A stretch of 64,000 nucleotides of DNA from Bacillus sp. FJAT-42315 (GCF_002797375.1 NZ_KZ454941.1:2246657-2310656); one strand, 5' to 3'. Shown: positions 24,903-35,299, numbered from the stretch's first letter. Numbers and translations: made by a program. Notes: generated by a model from the sequence alone, not told the origin.

Positions 24903-26321
24903 TTATTTTTCTTTTCGTTCCCAACATTCAACTCCATTGAGACCTTCGATAGAATCAGCATAGAAAACGGGGTCTTTTCCTGCTTTTCGTTGTTTCTGAT
25001 AATCCCTAAGAACCGCCATAGAGATTTTATACAACATCGCAATGGCCACTAAGTTAATAAAGGCCATAATCGCCATAAATAAATCTGCTAAGTCCCAGAC
25101 TAAACTGATTTTAGCGACTGATCCAAAATAGACCATTCCAACGACAGCTACGCGATACACAAATAATGTTGTCGGTGAATTTTTAATAAATTCGATATTT
25201 GTTTCTCCGTAATAATAATTCCCGATAACCGAACTAAAAGCAAATAGAAAAATCGCTACAGCAATGAAAATACTCGCCCAATCACCGATATGAACACTAA
25301 GCGCTGATTGAGTTAGATTAATAGAAGTAAGTCCTTCTTTTGTATACTCACCAGATAAGAGAATGATGAAAGCAGTAGCCGAACAAATCAAAATCGTATC
25401 GACGAATACGCCTAATGTTTGAATCAACCCTTGCTTCACTGGATGACTAACATCTGCTGCCGCTGCGGCATTTGGAGCGGAACCCATACCTGCTTCATTT
25501 GAATAGAGTCCTCGCTTCACTCCGTTCATCACCGCAGCACCTAATGCTCCTCCTGCTGCCTCTTGCAAACCGAAAGCGCTTTTAAAGATTAACATAAACA
25601 TCGCTGGTACTTCTGTAATGTTCATGAATAAAATAGTAATCGCCAAAATTAAATAAATAATCGCCATCACGGGGACGAGAATTTGTGTCACATTCGCAAC
25701 CCTTTTAATCCCACCGAAAATAACGACAGCTGTTAACCCGGCAAGGATCAGCCCGATCGTAGAAGTAGGTATATTAAACCCTTGATTAACCGCATTTGAA
25801 ATGGTATTCGATTGAACGGCATTAAAGACTAATCCGAAGCAAAAAGTGATGGTAATCGCAAAGATAATTCCCATCCATCTTTTATTAAGCCCCTTCTCCA
25901 TATAATAGGCAGGACCTCCACGGAAACCATTTTTATCTTTTACCTTATACACTTGAGCAAGTGTACTCTCAACAAAGCTCGACGCCGCTCCAACAAAAGC
26001 AATGACCCACATCCAGAAAACAGCTCCTGGTCCACCCGTTGCGATTGCTGTTGCAACTCCAGCAAGGTTTCCTGTTCCTACTCTTGAAGCCGCACTGATC
26101 GTAAACGCTTGGAAGGAAGAGACCCCTTTTTTTCCATCGGTTGAGATTGTTGATTTTTCAAAAATTACACGAAACATTTCCCCGAAATAACGAAACTGAA
26201 CAAACTTGCTTTTATATGAGAAAAATAGACCCAAACCTATCAACATGGCAATCATTAAATAGGTATACAAATAATCATTAATTGTCAATACATATTGATT
26301 AATGACATCTAAAAGCTCCAT
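24903..26321 (-). CDS. alsT: Sodium/alanine (or glutamine) symporter, AGCS family
   Basis: A 472-residue polytopic membrane protein with about ten helices. It has family motifs GVSSFQAFTISAASRVGTGNLAGVATAI (sodium and amino acid binding), KGLYSNEAGMGSAPNAAA-type sequence and GVFVDTILICSATA. Proteins of this family import alanine, glycine or glutamine with sodium. Position just downstream of parC matches B. subtilis alsT. It is separated from parC by a terminator, so it probably has its own promoter. Confidence 0.9.
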   Translation of the reverse strand: MELLDVINQYVLTINDYLYTYLMIAMLIGLGLFFSYKSKFVQFRYFGEMFRVIFEKSTISTDGKKGVSSFQAFTISAASRVGTGNLAGVATAIATGGPGAVFWMWVIAFVGAASSFVESTLAQVYKVKDKNGFRGGPAYYMEKGLNKRWMGIIFAITITFCFGLVFNAVQSNTISNAVNQGFNIPTSTIGLILAGLTAVVIFGGIKRVANVTQILVPVMAIIYLILAITILFMNITEVPAMFMLIFKSAFGLQEAAGGALGAAVMNGVKRGLYSNEAGMGSAPNAAAAADVSHPVKQGLIQTLGVFVDTILICSATAFIILLSGEYTKEGLTSINLTQSALSVHIGDWASIFIAVAIFLFAFSSVIGNYYYGETNIEFIKNSPTTLFVYRVAVVGMVYFGSVAKISLVWDLADLFMAIMAFINLVAIAMLYKISMAVLRDYQKQRKAGKDPVFYADSIEGLNGVECWERKEK

Positions 26322-26429
26322 ATAAAATCACCCTCCCTTTTACCTGCATTCAGCTTAAAATTAACCTATACTACCTTATCAAAAAGATAGATTCCAATCA
26401 AATGGATTTTTTAAACACCATTGAGAAAT

Positions 26430-26455
26430 AGGGCTGCATAATCATACACAGCCCT
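26430..26455 (-). terminator. Intrinsic terminator after parC
   Basis: AGGGCTG and CAGCCCT form a stem around a 12-base loop, followed on the minus strand by ATTTCTC. The T-run is weak. Confidence 0.6.
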
Positions 26456-26466
26456 ACGGAACTCCC

Positions 26467-28893
26467 TTATTGTTGTGGATCAATCAACGGCCACACTCTT
26501 GTGACTACACCACTTTCTTTTTCATCAACAACAAAGGAACCATTAGAATAACGATCGCTCTTTTTTAACGAGTGAAAATCAAATGTTTCAGTTTGACCTT
26601 TTTCTGTTTGTAACACCATTTTTTCTATAGACTCGACCCATTCTACTCCGACGACACGATGAGGATTCGTTTTTAATTCACGAAGCATGACGACTCCCCG
26701 AGTGGCTCGGGTAGCGACTTCAAACACAGATATGTCCATTTTCTTGACAGCACCTCGTTGCGTGACTAGAATGAGCGCTTGACCGGATAGCTCTTTCGTT
26801 GCTTTACCAGCAACAACAAAATCGCCTTCTTTTAAATTAATCCCCTTGACTCCCGCTGCTCGTGGCCCAAAGATATTCACTTCTTGCTCAGCAAATAATA
26901 AACCGTAACCAAAATGTGTCGCGATGAACACATGACCTTCGCCATCCGTCAAATGAACATCGACGACTTCATCATCCGCTTTTAAATTGATCGCGACTAA
27001 TGCTCGAGAATAACGCTGAACTTTATACTGTGACAGCTCTGTTTTCTTGACCATCCCGTTTTTCGTCATAAACAATAAGAAGAGCGGTTGATTGAAATCC
27101 TTCACCGAGAATACAGAAATAACCTCTTCCTCTTTATCAATCGACACAAGGCTTGCGACATGCTGCCCTAAGTCTTTCCAACGAATATCTGGCAATTCAT
27201 GAACCGGTAAATACAAGTAGTTCCCTTTATTCGTAAACACTAGTAAAACATCTGTTGTGTTCACTTCCGCTTGATAAAGTAAATGATCCGTTTCTTTCAT
27301 GCCAAGGTCAGCCCCACCGGAAGCTGAATAAGAACGCAAGCTTGTTCTCTTCATATAGCCATCCTTTGTAACAGTCACCATTACATCTTCACTCGGGATC
27401 ATCACTTCTAAATTCACTTTAATTTCTTCAATTTCTTTCTCAATGACGGTTCGGCGCTCGTCGTTGTAATTTTTCTTAATAGCTCGAAGCTCTGTTTTAA
27501 TGACAGCTGCTAACTTTTTCTCACTAGCTAAAATAGACGTCAACTGAGCAATTAAAGCCGCTAGCTCATCCGCTTCTGTTCGTAAAGCTGTAATATCAGT
27601 ATTCGTTAATCGATATAGCTGTAAATTGACAATTGCTTCTGCTTGCGGCTCAGTAAAGTCAAACGATTGCATTAAATTTTGTTTCGCGTCTTTCTTGTCT
27701 TTAGATGCTCGGATCGTTGCAATCACTTCATCTAAAATAGACAATGCCTTTATTAAGCCGTCGACAATATGGGCTCTTGCTTTTGCCTTTGCCAATTCGA
27801 ATTCAGAACGTTTCGTCACCACTTCTTTTTGATGGGTTATGTAGGTATCGAGCAACTGAGTAAGCCCCATTAACGTAGGACGACGGTTATGGATAGCGAC
27901 CATATTAAAATTGTAGCTAACTTGCAGGTCACTCGCCTTATATAAGTAATTAAGAATCCCTTGTGCATCACCGTCTTTTTTCAACTCGATGACAACTCTT
28001 AAACCTGTTCGATCCGTTTCATCGCGAATTTCGGAGATTCCCTCTACTTTGCGATCTAATCGTAGCTCATCTATTTTCTTGACGAGATTGGCTTTATTCA
28101 CTTCATAAGGAATTTCTGTGATCACAATTTGCTTACGGCCACCTCGAATCTCTTCGATGTCGGCTTTACCGCGCACGACTACTTTTCCCTTACCTGTTTT
28201 ATACGCTTTTTCAATGCCATCGATCCCTTGAATAATTCCTCCAGTCGGAAAATCTGGACCTTTTATGACAGTCATTAACTCCTCTACTGTACAATTCGGC
28301 TTGTCCATTCTTAAAATAGCCGCATCAATGACTTCTCCAAGTTGGTGAGGGGGAATTTCTGTTGCATACCCAGCAGAAATTCCCGTCGCTCCATTCACTA
28401 ACAAATTGGGATATCGTGATGGCAACACAGTCGGCTCTTCGGTTGTATCATCAAAGTTTGGGATAAAATCAACCGTTCGTTTATCAATATCTTTTAACAA
28501 CTCACCCGCAATCGAGGAAAGTCTTGCTTCTGTATAACGCATCGCTGCTGGAGGATCGCCATCAATCGATCCGTTGTTTCCATGCATTTCAACGAGCAAT
28601 TTTCTCACTTTCCAATCTTGACTAAGACGTACCATCGCATCATAGACGGACGTGTCACCATGCGGATGGTAATTACCGATGACATTACCAACCGTCTTGG
28701 CTGATTTTCTAAATCCTTTTTCTTGCGTGTTTCCTTCTGCATACATCGCGTATAAAATTCGGCGCTGAACCGGCTTTAATCCATCGCGAGCATCCGGTAA
28801 TGCACGCTCTTGGATAATATATTTACTGTAGCGACCGAAGCGATCACCTAACACTTCTTCTAATGGTAAATCTTGAAATTTCTCTTTCTCCAT
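26467..28893 (-). CDS. parC: DNA topoisomerase IV subunit A
   Basis: An 808-residue subunit that cleaves and rejoins DNA during chromosome decatenation. The quinolone-resistance region (GNYHPHGDTSVYDAMV) is followed by the active-site tyrosine in RYTEARLS. The C-terminal part is a beta-pinwheel with repeated strands such as VKKTELSQY and GAVKKMD. Length agrees with B. subtilis ParC. It follows parE by 4 bases with a GAGGAGG site, so the two are translated as an operon. Confidence 0.95.
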   Translation of the reverse strand: MEKEKFQDLPLEEVLGDRFGRYSKYIIQERALPDARDGLKPVQRRILYAMYAEGNTQEKGFRKSAKTVGNVIGNYHPHGDTSVYDAMVRLSQDWKVRKLLVEMHGNNGSIDGDPPAAMRYTEARLSSIAGELLKDIDKRTVDFIPNFDDTTEEPTVLPSRYPNLLVNGATGISAGYATEIPPHQLGEVIDAAILRMDKPNCTVEELMTVIKGPDFPTGGIIQGIDGIEKAYKTGKGKVVVRGKADIEEIRGGRKQIVITEIPYEVNKANLVKKIDELRLDRKVEGISEIRDETDRTGLRVVIELKKDGDAQGILNYLYKASDLQVSYNFNMVAIHNRRPTLMGLTQLLDTYITHQKEVVTKRSEFELAKAKARAHIVDGLIKALSILDEVIATIRASKDKKDAKQNLMQSFDFTEPQAEAIVNLQLYRLTNTDITALRTEADELAALIAQLTSILASEKKLAAVIKTELRAIKKNYNDERRTVIEKEIEEIKVNLEVMIPSEDVMVTVTKDGYMKRTSLRSYSASGGADLGMKETDHLLYQAEVNTTDVLLVFTNKGNYLYLPVHELPDIRWKDLGQHVASLVSIDKEEEVISVFSVKDFNQPLFLLFMTKNGMVKKTELSQYKVQRYSRALVAINLKADDEVVDVHLTDGEGHVFIATHFGYGLLFAEQEVNIFGPRAAGVKGINLKEGDFVVAGKATKELSGQALILVTQRGAVKKMDISVFEVATRATRGVVMLRELKTNPHRVVGVEWVESIEKMVLQTEKGQTETFDFHSLKKSDRYSNGSFVVDEKESGVVTRVWPLIDPQQ

Positions 28894-28897
28894 TTAG

Positions 28898-30868
28898 TTA
28901 TTCCTCCTCGCCGATTGAAAGATTCTCGTTTTCTAAAATGTTGCCATCCTCTTCCATGCCGAACGCAACATTCGATTCAATCCACTTGCGGCGCGGTTCA
29001 ACTTTATCACCCATTAACGTGGTGATTCGACGTTCCGCTCTTGCGGCATCATCGATTAAGACACGAATTAACGTTCTCGTTTCAGGATTCATCGTCGTCT
29101 CCCACAGTTGATCGGCATTCATCTCACCTAAACCTTTATAACGCTGAAGCATGCAGCCTCTTCCTACTCTTTTCATCGTTTCATCGAGCTCATCATCGGT
29201 CCATGCATATTCAACGACTTCTTTTTTGCCGCTTCCTTTACTTACTTTATAAAGGGGCGGAAGGGCAATATACACTTTCCCCGCTTCGATCAAAGGTTTC
29301 ATATAACGGTAAAAGAACGTTAACAACAACACTTGAATATGCGCACCATCTGTATCGGCATCGGTCATAATAATGACTTTATCGTAATTAGCATCTTCCA
29401 CCGCAAATTCTGGCCCAACTCCGGCACCAATCGCATGAATAATCGTGTTGATTTCTTCATTTTTAAAAATATCAGCGAGTTTCGCTTTTTCTGTGTTGAT
29501 CACTTTCCCTCGAAGTGGCAACACCGCCTGGAAACGACGGTCACGACCTTGCTTCGCCGAACCACCTGCTGAATCTCCCTCCACTAAATACAATTCATTT
29601 TTTTGTGGATTTCTTGATTGTGCTGGCGTCAACTTTCCTGAAAGAACCGCTTCATTTTTTTTGCGCTTTTTGCCATTGCGGGCATCTTCTCTCGCTTTAC
29701 GCGCTGCTTCTCTCGCTTGAGCGGCTTTTACCGCCTTTTTAATTAATAGCGAACTAATATCAGGATTTTCTTCAAGAAAATAAGACAGCTGAGCAGAAAC
29801 CACTTGATCAACAGCCGAACGAGCCTCACTCGTCCCTAGCTTCCCTTTCGTCTGCCCCTCAAATTGTAAAAGCTCTTCAGGAATTCTAACAGAGATAATC
29901 GCTGATAGACCTTCCCTAATATCCGTTCCTTCAAGATTTTTGTCCTTTTCTTTCAATAAACTCACTTTGCGAGCGTACTCATTAAACATTCGCGTCATCG
30001 CTGTACGAGCACCTGCTTCATGAGTCCCCCCGTCCTTTGTACGAACATTATTGACAAATGACAAAATATTTTCTGAAAAACCGTCATTAAATTGAAAAGC
30101 AAACTCTACTTCAATGCCACTTTGTTCTCCAGCGAACGAAGCAACTGGATGTAACGTGTCCTTTTCTTCATTTAAATATTTGACAAACTCTTCGATCCCA
30201 TTCTCATAGTGGAAAATCTCTTCTGCTCCATGACGCTGATCACGCAACGTGATTTTCATCCCTTTTAATAAAAAAGCAGATTCTCGTAACCGTTCACCGA
30301 GCGTATCAAAATTGTAATTAATCGTACTGAAAATCGTTGCGTCGGGTTTAAAATGAATAATCGTACCTGTTTTCCTTGTCGTTCCTATTTTCTCTAATGT
30401 CGTAACCGGCGTTCCACCTTTTTCAAAACGTTGTTCGTAAATAAAACCATCACGATGAATCGTCACTGTCAGCCATTCAGATAGAGCATTCACGACGGAC
30501 GCACCAACTCCGTGAAGCCCTCCACTCGTTTTATAGCCACCTTGGCCAAACTTCCCGCCAGCATGAAGAATCGTTAAAATCACTTCTGGTGTCGGCTTGC
30601 CCATCTTATGCATTCCAGTGGGCATTCCGCGCCCATGATCTTGTACACTAACAGATTGATCTTTATGAATCGTAATATTGATTTCATTGCCATATCCAGC
30701 GAGTGCTTCATCGACTGAATTATCGACAATTTCATAAACTAAATGGTGTAATCCTCTTGCATCCGTAGAACCAATATACATTCCTGGACGCTTTCTCACA
30801 GCCTCAAGCCCCTCAAGAACTTGAATAGCATCATCGTTATACTCAATCATTGTTTTTTTTCTTGACAC
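28898..30868 (-). CDS. parE: DNA topoisomerase IV subunit B
   Basis: A 656-residue GHKL ATPase subunit. The ATP site shows EIVDNSVDEALAGYG, DHGRGMPTGMH and GGLHGVGASVVNALS. The Toprim region has LVEGDSAGGSAKQGRDR and DADTDGAHI, and the C terminus has RYKGLGEMNADQLWETTM. The start is best placed at GTG 30868, 7 bases after AAAGGGG. This gives a length close to the 655 residues of B. subtilis ParE. Synteny with parC and alsT confirms the name. Confidence 0.94.
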   Translation of the reverse strand: MSRKKTMIEYNDDAIQVLEGLEAVRKRPGMYIGSTDARGLHHLVYEIVDNSVDEALAGYGNEINITIHKDQSVSVQDHGRGMPTGMHKMGKPTPEVILTILHAGGKFGQGGYKTSGGLHGVGASVVNALSEWLTVTIHRDGFIYEQRFEKGGTPVTTLEKIGTTRKTGTIIHFKPDATIFSTINYNFDTLGERLRESAFLLKGMKITLRDQRHGAEEIFHYENGIEEFVKYLNEEKDTLHPVASFAGEQSGIEVEFAFQFNDGFSENILSFVNNVRTKDGGTHEAGARTAMTRMFNEYARKVSLLKEKDKNLEGTDIREGLSAIISVRIPEELLQFEGQTKGKLGTSEARSAVDQVVSAQLSYFLEENPDISSLLIKKAVKAAQAREAARKAREDARNGKKRKKNEAVLSGKLTPAQSRNPQKNELYLVEGDSAGGSAKQGRDRRFQAVLPLRGKVINTEKAKLADIFKNEEINTIIHAIGAGVGPEFAVEDANYDKVIIMTDADTDGAHIQVLLLTFFYRYMKPLIEAGKVYIALPPLYKVSKGSGKKEVVEYAWTDDELDETMKRVGRGCMLQRYKGLGEMNADQLWETTMNPETRTLIRVLIDDAARAERRITTLMGDKVEPRRKWIESNVAFGMEEDGNILENENLSIGEEE

Positions 30869-31137
30869 AAATATTCCCCTTTCTAGCCTTTCCATGGGGA
30901 AAAGCAAAACAAACAAATGTTCGTTTTTAATCTTATCATATTTTTCATAAAAAGGACATCTCTGATTAACATGCGTTTAATTGGCGCGCTCTTATGTAAA
31001 ATAACTATGACTTATTGTATGTTTAGCGCGGATTTAAATCAATTACATTGCAATAAAAAATGATTTCCCCCTATGCTTCACAGGTGATAATTCCATTTTC
31101 CTCTACATAAATTGTTATAAAAAAGGTGGGAATTATT

Positions 31138-31533
31138 ATGAACTTCAACACGCTTTGTCATCAATACGCTCAAATATTTAATAAGAAGCCGACGATTGAA
31201 CATGGTGTTTGCTCCGTAGAAATGCACCGCAACCTCAATGTAACGATTCAAGGTCGCCTAAGCCGCGGAGAGCTTCACGCCGAAATTATGTTTGAATCAT
31301 TGGATCATCAAGGGAATGCACTTAATCTTGGAGAAACAGTCATACTTGAACAAGAAATACCGCTTTTCACCCATGTTCTTGTCAAAAACGGTATCATGAT
31401 TAGCGCGCTACATAATCATTGGCTATACACAAAACCAACGATCCTCTATATGCATTTCCAATCGGTCGAACCGCCCCTTTCTTTTGCACGCAAAGTAGCA
31501 GAAGCTTTTCAAGTGTTAAAAGGTACTGAATGA
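31138..31533 (+). CDS. Small DUF1259 protein
   Basis: A 131-residue protein matching one DUF1259 (LppY/LpqO-type) module: GRLSRGELHAEIMFESL, ILEQEIPLF and the characteristic ISALHNHWLYTKPTILYMHF. No signal peptide is evident, whereas family members are often secreted or lipidated and longer. Function is unknown. ATG 31138 is chosen because AAAGGTGGGAA precedes it. It opens a segment (31.1-36.5 kb) that is absent between parE and yneT in the B. subtilis order. Confidence 0.75.
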   Translation: MNFNTLCHQYAQIFNKKPTIEHGVCSVEMHRNLNVTIQGRLSRGELHAEIMFESLDHQGNALNLGETVILEQEIPLFTHVLVKNGIMISALHNHWLYTKPTILYMHFQSVEPPLSFARKVAEAFQVLKGTE

Positions 31534-31542
31534 GTATAAATC

Positions 31543-31580
31543 GAAAAAATGGGCCGCTTTTGAAAAGTGACCCATTTTTA
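31543..31580 (+). terminator. Intrinsic terminator after the DUF1259 gene
   Basis: AAAATGGG-C and G-CCCATTTT pair around a stem-loop containing CTTTTGAAAAG, followed by a T-run. Confidence 0.8.
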
Positions 31581-31680
31581 AAAAATACAAAAAAATATCA
31601 CATCTTTTTTACAAATATGAAGCAAAAAAACATGGTATAATTAGGTATAAAGAAATGAATTGTTGGAGGTAATTTATATA

Positions 31681-31887
31681 ATGAAAACCTACATTACCTT
31701 TCAAGGAGCAATGGCCATTCGAAAATCGTACAACTTGCATACAAACCGAGCACAACTTACAACTACAGCTTTCGAGGCAGAGCAGCACGTACCACATGCT
31801 AAACGAAACGGTTCTTTCGCCAATCAACCAAATGCTCGACAAGTCGATTCTGATGAATACTTTAATGAAACAAAATTTTTCAGTTGA
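31681..31887 (+). CDS. Small protein of unknown function, 68 residues
   Basis: The ATG is preceded by TTGGAGGTAATTTAT, a good ribosome site, and a terminator lies 50 bases after the stop. The product is hydrophilic with a basic N-terminal half (MKTYITFQGAMAIRKSYN) and an acidic end, and has no membrane helix. I do not recognise a family. It may be a genuine small gene because promoter-like AT-rich sequence, ribosome site and terminator are all in order. Confidence 0.6.
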   Translation: MKTYITFQGAMAIRKSYNLHTNRAQLTTTAFEAEQHVPHAKRNGSFANQPNARQVDSDEYFNETKFFS

Positions 31888-31936
31888 CTTACTAAAGACA
31901 ATTAAATACAACTAGGCTATATACATAAAAATTACC

Positions 31937-31967
31937 GGGCCGCCTTTTTATGGGCGACCCTTTTTTT
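31937..31967 (+). terminator. Intrinsic terminator
   Basis: GGGCCGCC and GGGCGACCC pair and a run of seven T follows. A closely similar hairpin occurs at 36496-36526. Confidence 0.85.
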
Positions 31968-32085
31968 CTATAATGAGACCAATACCACAAATAATCCAAA
32001 AATCCTTCAATTGAGTAGATGCTTTTTAATTATTAACTAACTTCTATTATCTTGTACACATTATAAAAGGTTTTTCATTATGTGT

Positions 32086-35019
32086 TTACTCCTTTAATGG
32101 AATGGTGATACTCATTGTTGTTCCTGCTCCTTCGACGGAATGAACAGTCAAACTACCGTTTGACATGTCACGCACGCGACGCAGGACATTCGAAAATCCG
32201 ATTCCTTTTTGTTTTTCCGTACTAGCCAACAATTTAGTTAATTGATCCGCTGACATTCCGACACCGTCATCGACGACTTGAATAAACAGGGATTTATCGA
32301 TTTGTTGGATCGTAAGTTGGACTTGTCCGTTTCCTTCTTTTTCAAATACACCATGTCGAATAGCGTTCTCGACAATTGGTTGAATCAGTAGACTTGGAAT
32401 GTGAACTCCTTTTCTATTTAAAGCAGGGTCCACTTCATAAGAAAATGATAGACGTTGACCAAACCTTGCTTTTTCAATTTCTACATACGCTTCAATAATC
32501 TCTAATTCTTTTTGTAAAGAAGCAAAGTGCCCTTCTTTTCCAGCTTCGAAAATATAACGTAAATAGGAGCTGAGCATCGTTAATAAATGAGCGGCTCGTT
32601 CTCCGTCTGTGTAGCAAAACGAAATAATGCTGCTAAGCGCATTGTAAAGGAAATGCGGCTTGATTTGTGCTTGTAGAAAAGCCATTTCATTTTCTACTGC
32701 TTGCGTCACTGCTTGTTTTGTTTGTTCAACCGCATTGATGCGAGCCAACAACGCTTGCTTAGTTACAGGTTTTACTACATAGTCATTTGCTCCAGAGGAA
32801 AAAATGCTCTCTAATTTAGTTGGGTAATCATGTGTTGTCATCATAATAATAGGCAACTCTATTAATGATGCTTTTTGTCGAATATATCTCGTTAATTCAA
32901 TCCCATCCATCGCTGGCATCACTTCATCGATCATTATCAGTGAGAAAGGTTGTTCTGAATGAGTAAGCTTAGAGATCGCTTCTGGAGCTGAGTAGGCGAT
33001 GGTCACAGCATATTGCTCGGATAGTAAAGAAAACAAGACTTCGGCGTGAATCACATCATCTTCTACAATCAATAGCTTTTGTCGATTTTCGGTATTCTTA
33101 TTAGAAAAAAGCCATGTATCTTCTGGTTTAGCTAAAGTAATTGAATCCAATTTTTTATATTCATAGAAAGGAAGTAGTACGACAAATTGAATCCCATTTT
33201 CTAATCTTTTGCTATGTAGATGACAATTCATGCGCTCTAATAGCTCTTTCCCCATTAAGAACCCCGCACTATGATCAGGCGTTACATATAAATCTTCATA
33301 TTCACCGATTGCGTCAAATGTTAAATAAATATGTTGTTCATTCATATGTTTAGCATGGACGGTGATCGTTCCATTTACTGAGTAGTTCGAGCATTCTTCC
33401 ATAATACGATAAAATATTTGAGTCAATCGATCTTCATCTGCTAATACATTCAGTGAATCTGGAATGTCTTCCAAAAACACAATTTTCTTTCTTGAAAAAG
33501 AGAAGTCTAGTAGTTGAGCGATATGACAGACGACCATTTTAATATTGGTCGACTGTAATTGAAACGAGTCCTCCTGAAAACGCATTCTAGTGAAATCTTG
33601 TAAATCATTGACGAGATAGAGCAATCGTTCCATTAGTTGTTCAATCATATGAAGCTGCTTATTTTCTTCCTTTTGTTGCACCGATTTCGTTAAATTGATC
33701 GCATGATATAAAGGTTGCTTTAACTCTTTTGTCGTTACTTCTAAAAAGGCATCTTTGGCGATATTTGCTTTTTCTAGCCGTTTACTTAAATTTTCGGCAT
33801 CTTTCGTTCGATTCACTAAGCGAATGCCTAAAAGAACATTCATTGACATAATAAACCCTAACATCCCTAAGCGGTTAAAACCGTTTCTGCCAGATGAAAA
33901 TAGTTGATCTAATGTGCCGCTAAAAGTATACATCAGTGTAAAAATAAGTATAAGACATAAAACGGCAATTTCATTTTTGGGTAACACCCATCTTTTTTTA
34001 ATGATTAACCATATGATACGAATAAAGATGGCGAGAAGAATCAAATTGATGTAATAAAAGAAAACATATTGCAAATGGGATAGCGTCCTAGCTGGCAACA
34101 AAAGTATAGCAATGGAATACACCGCAACGGGAGCATTCAGCAGTCGCAAATGCTGCATCTTCATCACGGACGGTATCATTTTGACAACAAACAAACTAAA
34201 AAGTATGAAGCTAAAAAAAGTAACGGAATCTTGTAGCCGAAAATAAAAGTCGAAAGGTATGTTTGGGAATTCACGAAGCAACGAGCGTTCGCTTCGTGTC
34301 ATGATCATTAACCCTGAGCTTATAAAATAAATGCCGCTATAAAAGAAGCTGTCCTCTTTTTTCCGAAAAATAAAGATAGTAAGATGATAAATACTTAAAA
34401 CAAACACCATGAAAATCGCTGCGCGTTCAATAGATACATCATCTTGAACATCTTCTTTCATGGTAGTCGCATCTCCAAAATCAATCGGAAACACAATGCC
34501 ACCACGCGCATTATAAAAGTTCGCTACGTGTAGAGTGACCAGTAATTCTTCCGTCTTTGGCTGTATATACACTTCATAATAAGGATTTTCAGGAATCGTT
34601 TCTTCTTTTGTTGTCCCAACTTTTCCGACTTCTGCTATTTTCTCGCCATTGACATATAGAGTATGAGCGGACCAAATAATTCGCATACGAAATCCAACCT
34701 CAGATAAATGAGCAGGCATTTTTATTTTCAATTGATAAGATCCATATTGTGTATCCGTATCCCATTCCTTTGGCACTAATTGATTGTTTGCCTCTTGATG
34801 AAAGGTAGCTGGATTGACATAGTCTCCAGGCGTGAACTTCCATTCTCCTGCCAGAGAAAGTAATGGATCCTCCTTCGATAGATGCCTTAAATCTAGTACG
34901 CCATCCTTTGCTTGTTCCGTCACTAAGCCAGTGTCTTTATCGCTAAACACCATATAAATAATCGCAATCATAGTCATCGCGATAAGTAACCATCCCACTA
35001 CTTGCTTCCACATCCACAT
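32086..35019 (-). CDS. Large hybrid sensor kinase: 7TM-DISM sensor, degenerate kinase core, receiver, LytS-type kinase
   Basis: About 977 residues. After one N-terminal helix comes an extracellular 7TMR-DISM-type beta domain (LAGEWKFTPGDY near 57-67), then about seven helices (residues 200-400). Next is a HisKA-like segment where the phosphoacceptor position in VTTKELKQPL is lysine or threonine, not histidine, and an eroded ATPase domain without the N-box. A receiver domain follows (LLIVEDDV, MIDEVMPAMDG, KPV). The C terminus is a LytS/HPK family 7-8 kinase with QIKPHFLYNALSSI and IVENAIRHG. No partner regulator is adjacent. ATG 35019 or 35013 may be the start; AGGAGGTGA precedes both. Confidence 0.82.
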   Translation of the reverse strand: MWMWKQVVGWLLIAMTMIAIIYMVFSDKDTGLVTEQAKDGVLDLRHLSKEDPLLSLAGEWKFTPGDYVNPATFHQEANNQLVPKEWDTDTQYGSYQLKIKMPAHLSEVGFRMRIIWSAHTLYVNGEKIAEVGKVGTTKEETIPENPYYEVYIQPKTEELLVTLHVANFYNARGGIVFPIDFGDATTMKEDVQDDVSIERAAIFMVFVLSIYHLTIFIFRKKEDSFFYSGIYFISSGLMIMTRSERSLLREFPNIPFDFYFRLQDSVTFFSFILFSLFVVKMIPSVMKMQHLRLLNAPVAVYSIAILLLPARTLSHLQYVFFYYINLILLAIFIRIIWLIIKKRWVLPKNEIAVLCLILIFTLMYTFSGTLDQLFSSGRNGFNRLGMLGFIMSMNVLLGIRLVNRTKDAENLSKRLEKANIAKDAFLEVTTKELKQPLYHAINLTKSVQQKEENKQLHMIEQLMERLLYLVNDLQDFTRMRFQEDSFQLQSTNIKMVVCHIAQLLDFSFSRKKIVFLEDIPDSLNVLADEDRLTQIFYRIMEECSNYSVNGTITVHAKHMNEQHIYLTFDAIGEYEDLYVTPDHSAGFLMGKELLERMNCHLHSKRLENGIQFVVLLPFYEYKKLDSITLAKPEDTWLFSNKNTENRQKLLIVEDDVIHAEVLFSLLSEQYAVTIAYSAPEAISKLTHSEQPFSLIMIDEVMPAMDGIELTRYIRQKASLIELPIIMMTTHDYPTKLESIFSSGANDYVVKPVTKQALLARINAVEQTKQAVTQAVENEMAFLQAQIKPHFLYNALSSIISFCYTDGERAAHLLTMLSSYLRYIFEAGKEGHFASLQKELEIIEAYVEIEKARFGQRLSFSYEVDPALNRKGVHIPSLLIQPIVENAIRHGVFEKEGNGQVQLTIQQIDKSLFIQVVDDGVGMSADQLTKLLASTEKQKGIGFSNVLRRVRDMSNGSLTVHSVEGAGTTMSITIPLKE

Positions 35020-35220
35020 ATCACCTCCTATAACCATAGTATAAAAGATCACTCTCAAAAAACTATCATCTTTTCCGATGAAAGAAAAACTACTGTGCTA
35101 CTTATTCCTGCTACCTATTTTTCTAATCATTCCATATCTTCATTTCATGATCTCAAAGTTTTATTATCTTAATTAATCATTAGGCACAACTACATAGGAA
35201 TCACTTCGTTCAAACACAAC

Positions 35221-35243
35221 AAAAAAACGAGCTAGGGCTCGTC
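35221..35243 (-). terminator. Intrinsic terminator
   Basis: ACGAGC and GCTCGT form a short GC-containing stem around CTAG, and on the minus strand seven T follow. Confidence 0.75.
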
Positions 35244-35299
35244 TTGGATGAACTGTTTGTGTCGTATTGTGGTCCTGATGGGACATAAGGGAGAGAAAG

